Positions 1-8,521 of a stretch of 64,000 nucleotides of DNA are shown piece after piece. The stretch comes from JAVVHE01 sp038238915 (GTDB lineage Bacteria > Pseudomonadota > Alphaproteobacteria > Sphingomonadales > Sphingomonadaceae). Both the position numbers and the translations under genes were made by a program. The stretch's first letter is position 1. Each line of letters starts with the position of its first letter. The stretch is taken from assembly GCA_038238915.1 (NCBI GenBank), contig JBBSFH010000015.1, positions 1 through 64,000 on the forward strand, written 5' to 3'. The notes under the pieces are model-generated. The model was not told where the DNA came from and made no database searches. It saw only the letters and a program-made list of their open reading frames with translations.

Positions 1-215
1 CAGCGGCGGAGCTCGGCCTGGCGACCGTGCACCTCCCCAGCGGGGCAGGCCACGACGCGCAGATCCTCGCCTCAGTCACCGAGATGGGGATGATCTTCGT
101 GCCCAGCGTGGGAGGAATCAGCCATTCGCCCAAGGAGCGGACCCGCTGGGGCGACTGTGCCAACGGCGCCAATGTTCTGCTAGAGACTTTGCTGCGGCTA
201 GACCGGGAGCCTTAA
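1..215 (+). CDS. M20-family Zn amidohydrolase (allantoate amidohydrolase / N-carbamoyl-amino-acid hydrolase type), C-terminal end
   Basis: Only the last 71 codons are in the window; the reading frame is open from base 3 to the TAA at 213-215. The visible residues contain SGAGHDAQ, MGMIFVPS, GGISHSPKE and a final helix GANVLLETLLRL. These are the conserved C-terminal blocks of the M20 hydantoinase/carbamoylase family, which uses two metal ions to cleave allantoate, ureidoglycine or N-carbamoyl amino acids. The substrate cannot be told from this piece. An amidase remnant follows at once, so the pair may once have formed a nitrogen-scavenging operon. Confidence 0.85.
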   Translation, partial: AAELGLATVHLPSGAGHDAQILASVTEMGMIFVPSVGGISHSPKERTRWGDCANGANVLLETLLRLDREP

Positions 216-222
216 GGCTAAG

Positions 223-399
223 GTGAACGGGCCTGGCGCGGCGGCCTGCACGGCCGACGAGGCCGAGCGTGCGCGCTTCCGCGAGATGGTGACAAGGACC
301 ATGGACAGGCTGAGGCTGGACGCTTTCGTTTAACCGACCTGGAGCAATCCACCGCGGCTGATCGGCGACCTGAATACCCCCGACGGTGCTGTCAAGTAA
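223..399 (+). pseudogene. Amidase C-terminal remnant with internal stop
   Basis: Frame 1 from GTG 223 reads REMVTRTMDRLRLDAFV, then TAA at 331-333, then PTWSNPPRLIGDLNTPDGAVK and TAA at 397-399. The block DAxVYPTWSNPPRLIGDLNTP is typical of the C-terminal part of amidase-signature enzymes, and here the Tyr codon position is replaced by a stop. The N-terminal two thirds with the catalytic Lys-Ser-Ser region is absent and the piece after the second stop is lost. It is therefore a decayed fragment 7 bases after the M20 hydrolase. The remaining bases up to the next gene at 657 show no supported gene. Family recognition is from memory of the motif. Confidence 0.6.
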
Positions 400-656
400 A
401 CGGTAGTTGGCTCAGACTCGGGTGTGTCATGGACGAAACCACCCGCGTGTTCGGACTACGGTTGACCTCTAACCGAGAAGGAGAGCGTTAGCGTTTGCCA
501 AACGGCACCCAACCGATGCCTTCCATCGCCCGACCAAAGTGTCGGAATTCTTTACACTTTGGAAAGTTCGTTCTCTCGAATCAAGCCGGATTCGTTCATA
601 TTTTAATTATTGGCGCAGGCTTTGCATAGATTGCTAGCCATCCAGGGAGAGCAAAC

Positions 657-1319
657 ATGCGTTTCGTTACCGCATCAATCGCGGCGCTCGCCGCAGCAGC
701 CGCAGTTCCTGCGGCTGCCGCCTTTATTCTGAGCCCAGTCGGGATAACCTCGTCAAGCAACAACCCATTTTTCGGTGACCCGACCGTGCTGATCAATCAC
801 GGCGGTCTCGTAACCCCATTTACCAGCGGTGTCACAAACTTCGATACGTATATCGCTGGCAACCCGCAGCACACGATCTTCTCGGCGGGGGCCGAGTGGT
901 TCAGCGATTACCATACAACGGGTGCGACGCTGACGCTCGATCTGGGCAGTACTTACACGCTCGACCGCCTGGCCGTGTGGAACGACGAATATTGGGGCGT
1001 TGGTGCGATTGCGGTCTCGACATCGTTCGATGGCGTCACCTACACCCCGAACGTCAGCGGGCTCGCGCCTACCGATCATCCTCTGAACTCCCCGACGACT
1101 TACGGCGCGGACGTATTTGCTCTAACAACGACCAGCGCCCACTTTGTCAAACTTGAACTCAGTGGCTGCCCGCAGCCGGACGGTAATCCGGACGGCGGCT
1201 GCGGCCTCGGCGAGATCGCATTCAGCGCGGCCACCCCGACCGCCACGCCCGAACCCGCGGCCTTCGCAATATTAGGCATCGGTTTCGTGGCCCTCGGCGC
1301 CCTTCGTCGACGCAGCTGA
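657..1319 (+). CDS. PEP-CTERM exported protein with discoidin-like domain
   Basis: 220 aa with a start at ATG 657 behind GGGAGAG. An N-terminal signal peptide (about 1-22, ending in AAAA) is followed by a beta-rich region. LDLGSTYTLDRLAVWNDE and ISTSFDGVTYT-like stretches resemble the F5/8 type C (discoidin) fold, which binds carbohydrate or surfaces. The C-terminus has the PEP-CTERM sorting signal: TPEPAAF, a hydrophobic helix (LGIGFVALGAL) and RRRS. Such proteins are cut and released or anchored by exosortase (EpsH/Xrt), which is not in the window. The gene is single and followed by a hairpin terminator. The function of the mature protein is unknown. Confidence 0.85.
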   Translation: MRFVTASIAALAAAAAVPAAAAFILSPVGITSSSNNPFFGDPTVLINHGGLVTPFTSGVTNFDTYIAGNPQHTIFSAGAEWFSDYHTTGATLTLDLGSTYTLDRLAVWNDEYWGVGAIAVSTSFDGVTYTPNVSGLAPTDHPLNSPTTYGADVFALTTTSAHFVKLELSGCPQPDGNPDGGCGLGEIAFSAATPTATPEPAAFAILGIGFVALGALRRRS

Positions 1320-1336
1320 CAGACCCTCCAGGACGT

Positions 1337-1369
1337 AAGCGGCCGCGCGTAGCCCGCGCGACCGCTTTT
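1337..1369 (+). terminator. Rho-independent terminator after the PEP-CTERM gene
   Basis: AAGCGG (1337-1342) and CGCGCG (1344-1349) pair with CGCGCG (1355-1360) and CCGCTT (1362-1367) around a short loop, followed by a T run (1366-1369). It lies 18 bases after the stop codon at 1319. Confidence 0.65.
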
Positions 1370-1525
1370 CGTGGCAATCGTCGCGCCGCTTTATCCCAAG
1401 CGATGATTACGATCTTGAAGCCGCAACGAGCGGCCCCACTGCATAGTCCGCGGGGTATGCGCACCGTCGTTTGAAGAGTAGTGCGACTGTCGTTCTCGAA
1501 ACGACACGCGAACCGGAGCCCCAAA

Positions 1526-2206
1526 GTGCGCTGTATTGCTATGCTCGTTGCGCTCATCGCGCTCCCCGCCACAGCCCAGTCGCTTGGCGACCTAGGTGGC
1601 CTCACCAAGAGTTTACCCGGGCTTGGTGCGGTAGGCGTGCCGGCACCGATCAAGCATATGCTCGATCACGCCTCCGACAATGCGCTCGACAAGCTCGGTA
1701 AGCCCGGTGCGTTCTCGGCGGATAAGGCAATCCGCATAGGTCTACCCGCCCTCGGCGGTGGCGGCGTCATGGGCAAGCTGTTGGGTGGTGCGGCCGAACA
1801 ACTCGGCAACAGCGGCGCGATGAAAGGGCTGGCCGATCGCCTCAACCGCGCAGCCGAAGCTGGAGCACGCGGGGCCAAGCCGATCATGCGGCAGGCAATT
1901 GATCGCATGACGATTGCGGACGCAGGCAAGATAGCCACTGGCGGTGGAGATGCTGCGACCGAATATTTGCGCAAGAGCAGCAGCGATGCCGTGGTTGCGC
2001 AACTCCGCCCCCTCGTCGCGAGCGAACTCGAAAAAACTGGCGTGCTGAAGCATGTTAGCGCGCTTTTACCCGGCATTGGAGCAGAACAGCTAACGGACCA
2101 CGTGGCGCGCGGCACCGCTTCGGGGATTTTCCAGTACATGGGAAAGGAAGAAGCGCACCTTCGCGGGGGTGGCGCGAGCGGTCTTCTATCTGACAAGGTG
2201 CGCTAG
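1526..2206 (+). CDS. DUF4197 family exported protein
   Basis: 226 aa if GTG 1526 is the start; an ATG in the same frame at 1481 would add 15 residues. I prefer 1526 because a GGAG lies 8-11 bases upstream and the product then begins with a clean signal peptide (about 19 residues, ending ATAQS). The C-terminal half has the pattern of DUF4197: DAATEYLRKSSSDAVVAQLRP, a GV-containing helix, and a terminal GIFQYMGKEEAHLR block. Members are small periplasmic helical proteins of unknown role. The gene stands alone between the terminator and a long non-coding stretch. Confidence 0.7.
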   Translation: MRCIAMLVALIALPATAQSLGDLGGLTKSLPGLGAVGVPAPIKHMLDHASDNALDKLGKPGAFSADKAIRIGLPALGGGGVMGKLLGGAAEQLGNSGAMKGLADRLNRAAEAGARGAKPIMRQAIDRMTIADAGKIATGGGDAATEYLRKSSSDAVVAQLRPLVASELEKTGVLKHVSALLPGIGAEQLTDHVARGTASGIFQYMGKEEAHLRGGGASGLLSDKVR

Positions 2207-2645
2207 TAACAGCTGTGGGGTAGGTCAGGCTTCCAAGACCCCATCCTGCCGCAATCCGGACCTGCAGCGTTCCCGCCTGCGGCACACGCAGCATCTCACC
2301 AACAGGCGCGAAGGCGCTCAGCCAGCCAAGGCCTTCAGTGGGTTTGAGCGTCACGATCTACCGGTCATGAAAGGGAGCCACGTCGGAACCTGACGCGGTG
2401 GTAACCCCAGCGGCGACGGAACAATGACGCAGGCCTCCGTGCTCATACTGCTGCGTCGCGCGGGCTTGGCTCTGAGTCAGCATTCTTGGTCCGCACGCTT
2501 GATCGACCACGCAGCCTGCGTCGTGTGGCGGGCATGGTTTTATCGTATTGTGCGGCCAACGGTCAGGGCCGTGGAGGCGGCACCGACGCTGCTGGGAGCG
2601 AGAAAATGCATGGTGCGAGCGACGAATCTCCTGTTTCTTCGCTCG

Positions 2646-2851
2646 CCTGTTATGGTCCTGGATTGCACCTGTTATGCACGATAACAGGACCTGTTATGCG
2701 CCTATTTCCACCTGTTATCGCCGATAACAGGAAAGCGGCATTTCATCGACAAGAAAACGGCGCATTCCCGACACTCTGGCGGGCTGAGATCGGGTCGATT
2801 TACCCCAAAACGCCTGCTTTCACCCCCCGAATGCAGAAATTTCCCTGTTAT
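2646..2851. repeat. Cluster of CCTGTTAT half-sites and palindromes
   Basis: The octamer CCTGTTAT occurs at 2646, 2668, 2690, 2711 and 2844, and its inverse ATAACAGG completes two palindromes. At 2668-2688 the arms CCTGTTAT/ATAACAGG flank 5 bases. At 2711-2731 the arms CCTGTTATCG/CGATAACAGG flank a single C, a perfect 10-bp inverted repeat. Five copies in about 200 bases is far above chance for an 8-mer. It could be an operator array, a repeat family or the relic of an element end. Confidence 0.7.
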
Positions 2852-3006
2852 CAGGCAAAACAGCACCCAACCCATGAACCAGAGACAATCCGCGAACCGG
2901 TCGGCAAAGGGCCGCCACCTGCACCAGCGCCGACCTCGTACCGGATTTGCCTGATCGCCCGAACTGTATTCCTGCTGCGCGTTCTAAAAATTCTCTGCAT
3001 GCCAAT

Positions 3007-3040
3007 CTGAATTCCCTGCTCCTCTGCGCAGGGAATTCAG
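3007..3040. repeat. 12-bp perfect inverted repeat (CTGAATTCCCTG)
   Basis: CTGAATTCCCTG (3007-3018) and CAGGGAATTCAG (3029-3040) are perfect reverse complements around a 10-base loop. There is no T run, so it does not look like an ordinary terminator. Confidence 0.7.
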
Positions 3041-3110
3041 CCAGGAGGCCACGGGAATCTGCGCTTTACAGACAGCATCTGACGGTCAGGGGTGCCCAGA
3101 TTTCAAGATA

Positions 3111-3139
3111 TTCCCTGCAAATTCCCATCTAGCAGGGAA
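3111..3139. repeat. TTCCCTGC/GCAGGGAA inverted repeat
   Basis: TTCCCTGC (3111-3118) and GCAGGGAA (3132-3139) flank a 13-base loop that itself contains ATTCCC. The arms share the TTCCCTG core with the repeat at 3007-3040, so both probably belong to the same repeat family. Confidence 0.6.
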
Positions 3140-3187
3140 AATCGGCCTGAGACCCGTTCGCCGGCGACTGCGTCGCGCACCACGCGC

Positions 3188-3826
3188 TCAGTCCGAAATT
3201 CCCGCCGCCGCCAGTTTCGCCGCAAGCCGGTCGCGCTCGGCTTCCGCAGCGTTCAGGCGGTCGCGGAGCGGTGCGGTGGCGGCGGTTACCTCGTCGTGCG
3301 TGAAGCGCGGGGTGATGTGCTGCGGGCAGTTCCAGTCGAACCCCTCGATATCGATCACGATCGCATGTTCGATCGCGGCGACGTAACCCGCGTCGCGCAG
3401 TCGGCCTGCGAGTTCGCCATCCGTGTCGGCATCGATCGAGCGCGCATGGCCGAGCAGCTTCAGCCGACGCTTCGCGGGATAGTCCATCAGGAACAGCGCG
3501 ACGCGGTCGTTAGTCACCAGATTGCCGACGCTCACATATTGGCGGTTGCCGCGATAATCGGCGAAACCCAGCGTTTTGGGATCGAGCAGCTTCAGGAACC
3601 CCGGCGGGCCGCCGCGATGCTGGACGTAGGGCCAGCTTTCGTGGGTGACCGAGGCCATGTAGAAACTGTCGCGCGCGGCGATGAACGCGGCTTCGTCGGG
3701 GCCGAGCTGGTCACGCGCGGGCGCTTCGGGCCGCTCCATGCGCGCATATGCGGAGCGCGAACCGCGCCGGGCCTGCTCGGCCTTGGCCGCGGGCGAAAAC
3801 ATCAGTTCGGCAAAGCGCAGCGCCAT
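3188..3826 (-). CDS. Pyridoxamine 5'-phosphate oxidase-like flavin-binding protein
   Basis: 212 aa with an ATG at 3826. The segment FYMASVTHESWPYVQHRGGPPGF followed by LDPKTLGFADYRGNRQYVSVGNL and DRVALFLMDYPAKRRLKLLG is the split-barrel FMN-binding fold of the PNPOx-like family. The second half ends in WNCPQHITPRFTHDEV, as in the pyridoxamine-phosphate-oxidase-related FMN-binding group, and then a charged coiled-coil tail (about 180-210). The substrate is unknown. It is transcribed alone, divergently from the DUF885 gene at 3972. Confidence 0.8.
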   Translation of the reverse strand: MALRFAELMFSPAAKAEQARRGSRSAYARMERPEAPARDQLGPDEAAFIAARDSFYMASVTHESWPYVQHRGGPPGFLKLLDPKTLGFADYRGNRQYVSVGNLVTNDRVALFLMDYPAKRRLKLLGHARSIDADTDGELAGRLRDAGYVAAIEHAIVIDIEGFDWNCPQHITPRFTHDEVTAATAPLRDRLNAAEAERDRLAAKLAAAGISD

Positions 3827-3971
3827 AACGGTCTCCGGTCCGCGCGCGATGCTTGGGAGGGTGCGGCAGATCGCGCCTGAAGATGGGAACGCCGGTGAAG
3901 CTTGGCGAGTGCTTGCCGCGCCCCGTCCACGCGGTAAAGGTCATCGCCTTGGGTTGATGAGGAAAACGAAA

Positions 3972-5819
3972 ATGATCGATCGGCGGGATCTTCTTTCGGG
4001 CGCGGCGCTTGCCGGTGCGGGCGCGGCGTTGCCGGGGTTCGCGTTCGCTGCCACCGCCGCGCGGCCCGCATCGGCCCAACTACGCGCGGTGCTCGATCGG
4101 CTTGCGGATCAGGTGCTCGAACTCTCGCCCACCACCGCCACCACGCTCGGCCTCGACAAGGGCGCGCGTGCGGGGCTGAAATCGCGGCTCGACGATCGCT
4201 CGCCCGCTGCCTTCGCGCGTGCCGATGCGATCGTGGATGCGGGAGCGCGCGATCTCGCGCGCATTCCCCGGGCAGCGCTCTCGGGCCGCGATCTCACGCT
4301 CCACGATACGGTCGATTACGCGCTCGGGCTCGGCCGCGAGGCGCGCGGCTTTGGCTATGGAGACAAGGCGCAGCCGCTCGGCGGCGGGGCGACGCCGTAC
4401 GCGATCAGTCAGCAGAACGGGGCATATTCGGGCATTCCCGAATTCCTCGATGCCAATCACCAGATCGATACGCGCGCGGATGCGGATGCGTATGTGGCCC
4501 GGTTGCACGGCTTTGCAGCGCAACTCGATCAGGAGAGCGCGCGTGTTGGCACCGATGCGGCGCGCGGCGTGATCGCGCCGACGTTCGTGCTCGATAACGC
4601 GCTCGGGCAGATGCGCGGGCTGCGTGGCACGCCGACTGCGCAGCAGAAGATGGTGAACTCGCTTGTGCGCCGCACGGCGGCCAAGGGCATCGCGGGGGAT
4701 TGGGAGGCGCAGGCGACCAAAATCGTCGAGAGTGAAATCTATCCAGCGCTCGATCGCCAGATCACCGTGATGACCGCGACGCGCACGCAGGCGGACGACC
4801 GCGCGGGCGTGTGGAAGCTGCCGCGCGGCGATGCGTATTACGCGTTCGCGTTGCGTGCGGGGACGACCACGCCGCTAACCCCGGCGGCGGTTCACGCCAC
4901 AGGCCTCGCGCAGGCAAAGGAGCTGCAGGCGCGCATGGACGGCGTGCTCCGCGCGCAGGGGCTGACGCAAGGCACCGTGGGAGACCGGTTGACCGCGCTG
5001 ACGAAAGACCCGCGCTATACCTATCCCAACACCGATGCGGGCCGCGCCGATCTGATCGCCTACGTCCAGGCGCGCGTGGACGCGGTGCGGCCGCTGCTTC
5101 CCAAAATGTCCAAGCTCGGCCTCAAGGCGGAGGTGCAGGTCAAGCGCGTGCCGGTCGATATTCAGGACGGCGCGGCACTCGGCTACATGAACTTCGCCAG
5201 CCTCGATGGCTCGCGCCCGGCGATCTACTATATCAATCTGAAGGACAACGGCGTCTGGCCGAAGTGGACCTTGCAGACGCTGACCGCGCACGAGGGCGTC
5301 CCCGGCCACGCCTTCCAGGGCGCGTATCTGGCCGAACACAGCGCCGAAATCCCGACGATCAGCTCGCTGATGGGCTTCAACGCCTTCGTCGAGGGCTGGG
5401 CGCTCTACGCCGAGCAGTTGGTCGACGAGCTGGGCATCTATAAGGACGATCCGCTGGGACAGTTGGGCGAACTTCAGGCGCTCAACTTCCGCGCGGCGCG
5501 GCTGGTGGTCGATACCGGCCTCCACCATCTGCGCTGGACCCGCACCCAGGCGATCGACTGGATGGTCGCCAACACCGGCCGCGCGCGCGCGGCGGTGACG
5601 AGCGAGGTCGATCGCTACTGCGTCGCGCCGGGGCAGGCGTGCGGCTACAAGGTGGGCCACAATGAAATCCTGCGTCTGCGCGCGAAAGCGAAGGCCGCGC
5701 TCGGCCCACGCTTCGATCTGCGCGCATTCGACGATGCGATCGTAACCACCGGCGGTGTCCCGCTGGCGGTGCTGGGGCCGGTGATCGACCGCTATATCGC
5801 GGGGGCGCGGCGGGGGTAG
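3972..5819 (+). CDS. DUF885 family exported metallohydrolase
   Basis: 615 aa. The frame is open upstream to 3681, but ATG 3972 behind GAGGAAAA gives a clear twin-arginine signal peptide: MIDRRDLLSG, a hydrophobic stretch, then FAFAA. Residues about 440-446 read HEGVPGH, the HExxxGH-type metal site of the DUF885 family, followed by Glu-rich FVEGWALYAEQL, whose Glu is the usual third ligand region. Family members are zinc-dependent hydrolases, probably peptidases or amidases, exported to the periplasm; the substrate here is not known. Length agrees with the family (about 580-620 aa). A weaker ATG lies at 3957. Confidence 0.85.
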   Translation: MIDRRDLLSGAALAGAGAALPGFAFAATAARPASAQLRAVLDRLADQVLELSPTTATTLGLDKGARAGLKSRLDDRSPAAFARADAIVDAGARDLARIPRAALSGRDLTLHDTVDYALGLGREARGFGYGDKAQPLGGGATPYAISQQNGAYSGIPEFLDANHQIDTRADADAYVARLHGFAAQLDQESARVGTDAARGVIAPTFVLDNALGQMRGLRGTPTAQQKMVNSLVRRTAAKGIAGDWEAQATKIVESEIYPALDRQITVMTATRTQADDRAGVWKLPRGDAYYAFALRAGTTTPLTPAAVHATGLAQAKELQARMDGVLRAQGLTQGTVGDRLTALTKDPRYTYPNTDAGRADLIAYVQARVDAVRPLLPKMSKLGLKAEVQVKRVPVDIQDGAALGYMNFASLDGSRPAIYYINLKDNGVWPKWTLQTLTAHEGVPGHAFQGAYLAEHSAEIPTISSLMGFNAFVEGWALYAEQLVDELGIYKDDPLGQLGELQALNFRAARLVVDTGLHHLRWTRTQAIDWMVANTGRARAAVTSEVDRYCVAPGQACGYKVGHNEILRLRAKAKAALGPRFDLRAFDDAIVTTGGVPLAVLGPVIDRYIAGARRG

Positions 5820-5842
5820 TCTGGTGTTGTTTAAGCGAGAGT

Positions 5843-6328
5843 CTATTTTGCTACGAACACCGTCGCTTGACGCAGGCTGAGCTTCCATTTGCCGTTCTGC
5901 AGCCGCCAAACATCGGTAAAGCGGCGGCGCACTGTCTTGCCCGCCTGCGGCGTGCCGGTCGGCGGCTCGTAGGTCTCCTCGCCCATCAGAACGACCTCGT
6001 CGTCGCGGCGTGGGCCCGCATATTCGATTGAGCGATGCAGATATTTGGGGGTAATCACGCCCGAAGCCATCAGCCGGCGCGCCATTTCGGGCGTCGCCAC
6101 GGTGTTGAACGGGTTGTTGACGCGCGCATCGGGCGCGAACAAGCTGATGAACGCCTCGGTGTCGCCAGCGACGGCCGCCTCGTCGATCCGCGTCGCCGCC
6201 GCGAGCGCTGCGGCGACCCGCGGGTCTTTGGCGGCCTCGGTCACGCCGGGGTTCGCGGCGCGCCAGTCGGCCCGGGCCGGGACGGCGAGGGCGAGCGCCG
6301 TCATTACTATCGCTCGATGGATCCGCAT
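5843..6328 (-). CDS. SnoaL/NTF2-like small exported protein
   Basis: 161 aa when begun at ATG 6328, which has GGAGGT five bases upstream. The longer frame to 6382 would overlap the acyl-CoA dehydrogenase end and has no good ribosome site. A signal peptide (about 1-18, ending PARA) precedes an NTF2-like domain: DEAAVAGDTEAFISLFAPDARVNNP and a final WRLQNGKWKLSLRQATVFVAK. The fold is used by isomerases, cyclases and many proteins of unknown role (DUF4440/SnoaL group). It sits 51 bases behind the isovaleryl-CoA dehydrogenase gene and could be cotranscribed with it. Confidence 0.7.
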   Translation of the reverse strand: MRIHRAIVMTALALAVPARADWRAANPGVTEAAKDPRVAAALAAATRIDEAAVAGDTEAFISLFAPDARVNNPFNTVATPEMARRLMASGVITPKYLHRSIEYAGPRRDDEVVLMGEETYEPPTGTPQAGKTVRRRFTDVWRLQNGKWKLSLRQATVFVAK

Positions 6329-6378
6329 CATGCACCTCCGCCTGACATCGCCGTGACCCCGCATGTAGCCCGTGCCGA

Positions 6379-7539
6379 TCACGCCGTCTCCTCGAACAAT
6401 TCCCGCCCGATCAGATACCGCCGGATTTCGCTCGTCCCCGCCCCAATCTCATAAAGCTTGGCGTCGCGCAGCAGCCGCCCCGTCGGGTAATCGTTGATAT
6501 ACCCATTTCCGCCCAGGCACTGGATCGCCTCCAAAGCCATCCACGTCGCCTTCTCGGCGGTCAGCAGGATCGCCCCTGCGCAATCCTTGCGCGAGGTCTC
6601 GTCCCGGTCGCACGCTTCCGCCACTGCATAGGCGTAAGCCCGGCACGAGGCGTGCGTTACATACATGTCGGCCAACTTCGCCTGCATGATCTGGAACGTG
6701 CCGATCGCCTGCCCGAACTGTTTGCGCTCGTGCACATAGGGCACCACCACGTCCATGCACGCCGCCATGATGCCGAGCGGCCCTCCGCTCAGCACCGCAC
6801 GTTCGTAATCGAGGCCGCTCATCAGCACGCGCGCGCCATTGCCCTCGTGGCTGAGTACATTCTCGAACGGCACCTCGCAGCCATCGAACACCAGTTCGCA
6901 CGTGTCGGACCCACGCATCCCCAGCTTGTCGAGCTTCTGCGCGGTGCCGAAGCCTGCCATGCCGCGCTCGATCAGGAAGGCGGTGATGCCGCGCGGCCCG
7001 GCCTCGGGATCCGTCTTGCCATAGACCACGAGCGTATCCGCCTCGGGGCCGTTGGTAATCCACATCTTGCTGCCGGTGAGGCTGTAGCGATCGTTGCGCT
7101 TCTCCGCCTTCAGCCGCATCCCGATCACGTCGCTGCCCGCGCCGGGTTCGGACATCGCGAGGCTGCCCACATGCTCGCCGCTGATGAGCTTGGGCAGGTG
7201 GCGCGCCTTCTGTTCGGCGGTGCCCCAGCGCGCGATCTGGTTGATGCACAGGTTCGAATGCGCGCCGTAGCTTAAGCCAACGCTCGCGGACGCGCGGCTG
7301 ATCTCCTCCATCGCGATCACGTGCGCCAGATACCCCATCCCGGCACCGCCATCGGCCTCGGCCACGGTGATCCCGTGCAGCCCGAGCGCACCCAGTTCGG
7401 GCCAGAGATCGCGGGGGAACTTGTTCTCGGCGTCGATCGCGGTGGCGCGCGGTGCGATCTTGTCGCGGGCGAAGGCGGCGACGGTATCGCGCAGGGCTTC
7501 GAGATCGGGGCCGTGGGGGAAGCGGAGGGTGGTATGCAT
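6379..7539 (-). CDS. ivd: Isovaleryl-CoA dehydrogenase (acyl-CoA dehydrogenase family)
   Basis: 386 aa from ATG 7539; the frame continues upstream to 7620 but the extra residues are not family-like. The enzyme oxidises isovaleryl-CoA to 3-methylcrotonyl-CoA with FAD in leucine breakdown, passing electrons to ETF. Hallmarks are SYGAHSNLCINQI, AMSEPGAGSDV, the FAD/substrate block KMWITNGPEADTLVVYGKT, LDYERAVLSGGPLG (the family's catalytic-base region) and the terminal AKLYEIGAGTSEIRR. The other leucine-pathway genes (mccA/B, liuC) are not in the window. The exact acyl substrate is assigned by resemblance, so another short-chain acyl-CoA is possible. Confidence 0.85.
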   Translation of the reverse strand: MHTTLRFPHGPDLEALRDTVAAFARDKIAPRATAIDAENKFPRDLWPELGALGLHGITVAEADGGAGMGYLAHVIAMEEISRASASVGLSYGAHSNLCINQIARWGTAEQKARHLPKLISGEHVGSLAMSEPGAGSDVIGMRLKAEKRNDRYSLTGSKMWITNGPEADTLVVYGKTDPEAGPRGITAFLIERGMAGFGTAQKLDKLGMRGSDTCELVFDGCEVPFENVLSHEGNGARVLMSGLDYERAVLSGGPLGIMAACMDVVVPYVHERKQFGQAIGTFQIMQAKLADMYVTHASCRAYAYAVAEACDRDETSRKDCAGAILLTAEKATWMALEAIQCLGGNGYINDYPTGRLLRDAKLYEIGAGTSEIRRYLIGRELFEETA

Positions 7540-7648
7540 AGGCGAGCGTTTAGCGCGGGGCAGGGTGGGGTGGAAGCGGCGTAGCGCCACGCGCGCGTTG
7601 ACCGCCAACAAACCGCCCATTAGCGTCGGCGATCCGGGAGCCGACGCG

Positions 7649-8473
7649 ATGCGTTATTTGATACTGTTGTTGTTCCTGCTCGTCGGATGCAGCCAACAGA
7701 ACGTCTTGACGGTAGTGTCATCGCCGGAGGATCGACAACTATCCGATCGGGTGATCGCGGCGGTTCGTTCGGGCCATTTCGAGAGCGTTCCCGAGTTTCC
7801 GAGCGGCCTGGTGGACCGAGTTGCGCCCGACCAGCCCAAGATGCAGGCTATTCTGCCAGCTGGCCCAGCTGCGACGGTCAAACTCGTGGACGCTGGCTTC
7901 ATAAAGGTCAAATCTACATCGGGCGGGCCAAGCACCACCCGTTCTTACCTCGCCTATGAGGTGGACCAAGGGCCACGAAGGGCATTGGTTCGGATCGGAA
8001 TCGCTCGGCAAGGATCAATCACGCAGATTACGGATTTGTATGTCAATCAGTTAAATGCACCGGTTAGTGAGCTAACCAAGTTCTCGCTGCGCGATAAATC
8101 AGCACTTGAATACACGTTTATAATGTTAGCCGTCCTATCGACTTTGACGTGCCTGTTATCCCTGATTGCGCTTTTTCGTACCAAGGGTGTGAGACGAAAG
8201 TGGCTCTGGGCGATCGGATGCGCATTTGCCTTCGGCCAGTTTGCGATCGACTGGGCGAGCGGACAAATCAGCGTCAATCCTTTTCATGTCCAGTTGCTAG
8301 GCGCGTTTGCAACCAAAGTCGGTCTTCTTGCTTCATGGCACGTGGGTTTCGGCGTTCCAGTCGTGGCGATTGTATTCCTGTTGAGGAGATCGAGACTTCG
8401 CGATACACCTCAGATTTCAGCAATTAGCAAATCCGAAACCGATCCGACCAACGGCGCTCCCTCCGCCACTTGA
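7649..8473 (+). CDS. Predicted lipoprotein with three membrane helices, unknown function
   Basis: 274 aa from ATG 7649, chosen because GGGAG lies 9-13 bases upstream and the product then starts with a lipobox, LLFLLVGC (Cys 14). A soluble region (about 20-155) is followed by hydrophobic segments near 158-178 (FIMLAVLSTLTCLLSLIALF), 190-207 and 235-255 (VGLLASWHVGFGVPVVAIVF), then a charged tail. I do not recognise a family. Base composition is visibly less GC-rich than in neighbouring genes, which may mean recent acquisition. It lies between two minus-strand genes and appears monocistronic. Confidence 0.65.
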   Translation: MRYLILLLFLLVGCSQQNVLTVVSSPEDRQLSDRVIAAVRSGHFESVPEFPSGLVDRVAPDQPKMQAILPAGPAATVKLVDAGFIKVKSTSGGPSTTRSYLAYEVDQGPRRALVRIGIARQGSITQITDLYVNQLNAPVSELTKFSLRDKSALEYTFIMLAVLSTLTCLLSLIALFRTKGVRRKWLWAIGCAFAFGQFAIDWASGQISVNPFHVQLLGAFATKVGLLASWHVGFGVPVVAIVFLLRRSRLRDTPQISAISKSETDPTNGAPSAT

Positions 8474-8521
8474 TCGCCCGCCGCGACACGCTTGGATGCC
8501 CCGCCGACATGCGGGCGCTGC

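Larger units (their letters stand above)
2207..3187 (+). other. Gene-poor stretch of about 980 bases with palindromic repeats
   Basis: No reading frame here has a recognisable protein, a good ribosome binding site and a plausible composition together. Bases 2640-3140 are locally richer in A/T and carry several inverted repeats built on CCTGTTAT and on TTCCCTGC/GCAGGGAA, listed separately. Short frames here translate to pieces such as SRYSLQIPI, a type often seen as spurious proteins from interspersed repeats in alphaproteobacterial genomes. I interpret the region as repeat-derived, non-coding DNA. Confidence 0.5.

Noticed and set aside
2668..2731. A CRISPR array
   Set aside because: The CCTGTTAT copies are too short and irregularly spaced (about 21-22 bases, then 130), with no spacers or cas genes.
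2486..3010. A 174-codon open frame in the gene-poor region
   Set aside because: No ribosome site, no protein family, unusual composition, and it runs through the CCTGTTAT palindromes. It is better explained as chance in repeat DNA.
4875..6335. A 486-codon minus-strand frame opposite the DUF885 gene
   Set aside because: The product is Arg/Asp/Ala-rich and repetitive, as expected for an antisense shadow of a GC-rich gene. The plus-strand gene has clear motifs.
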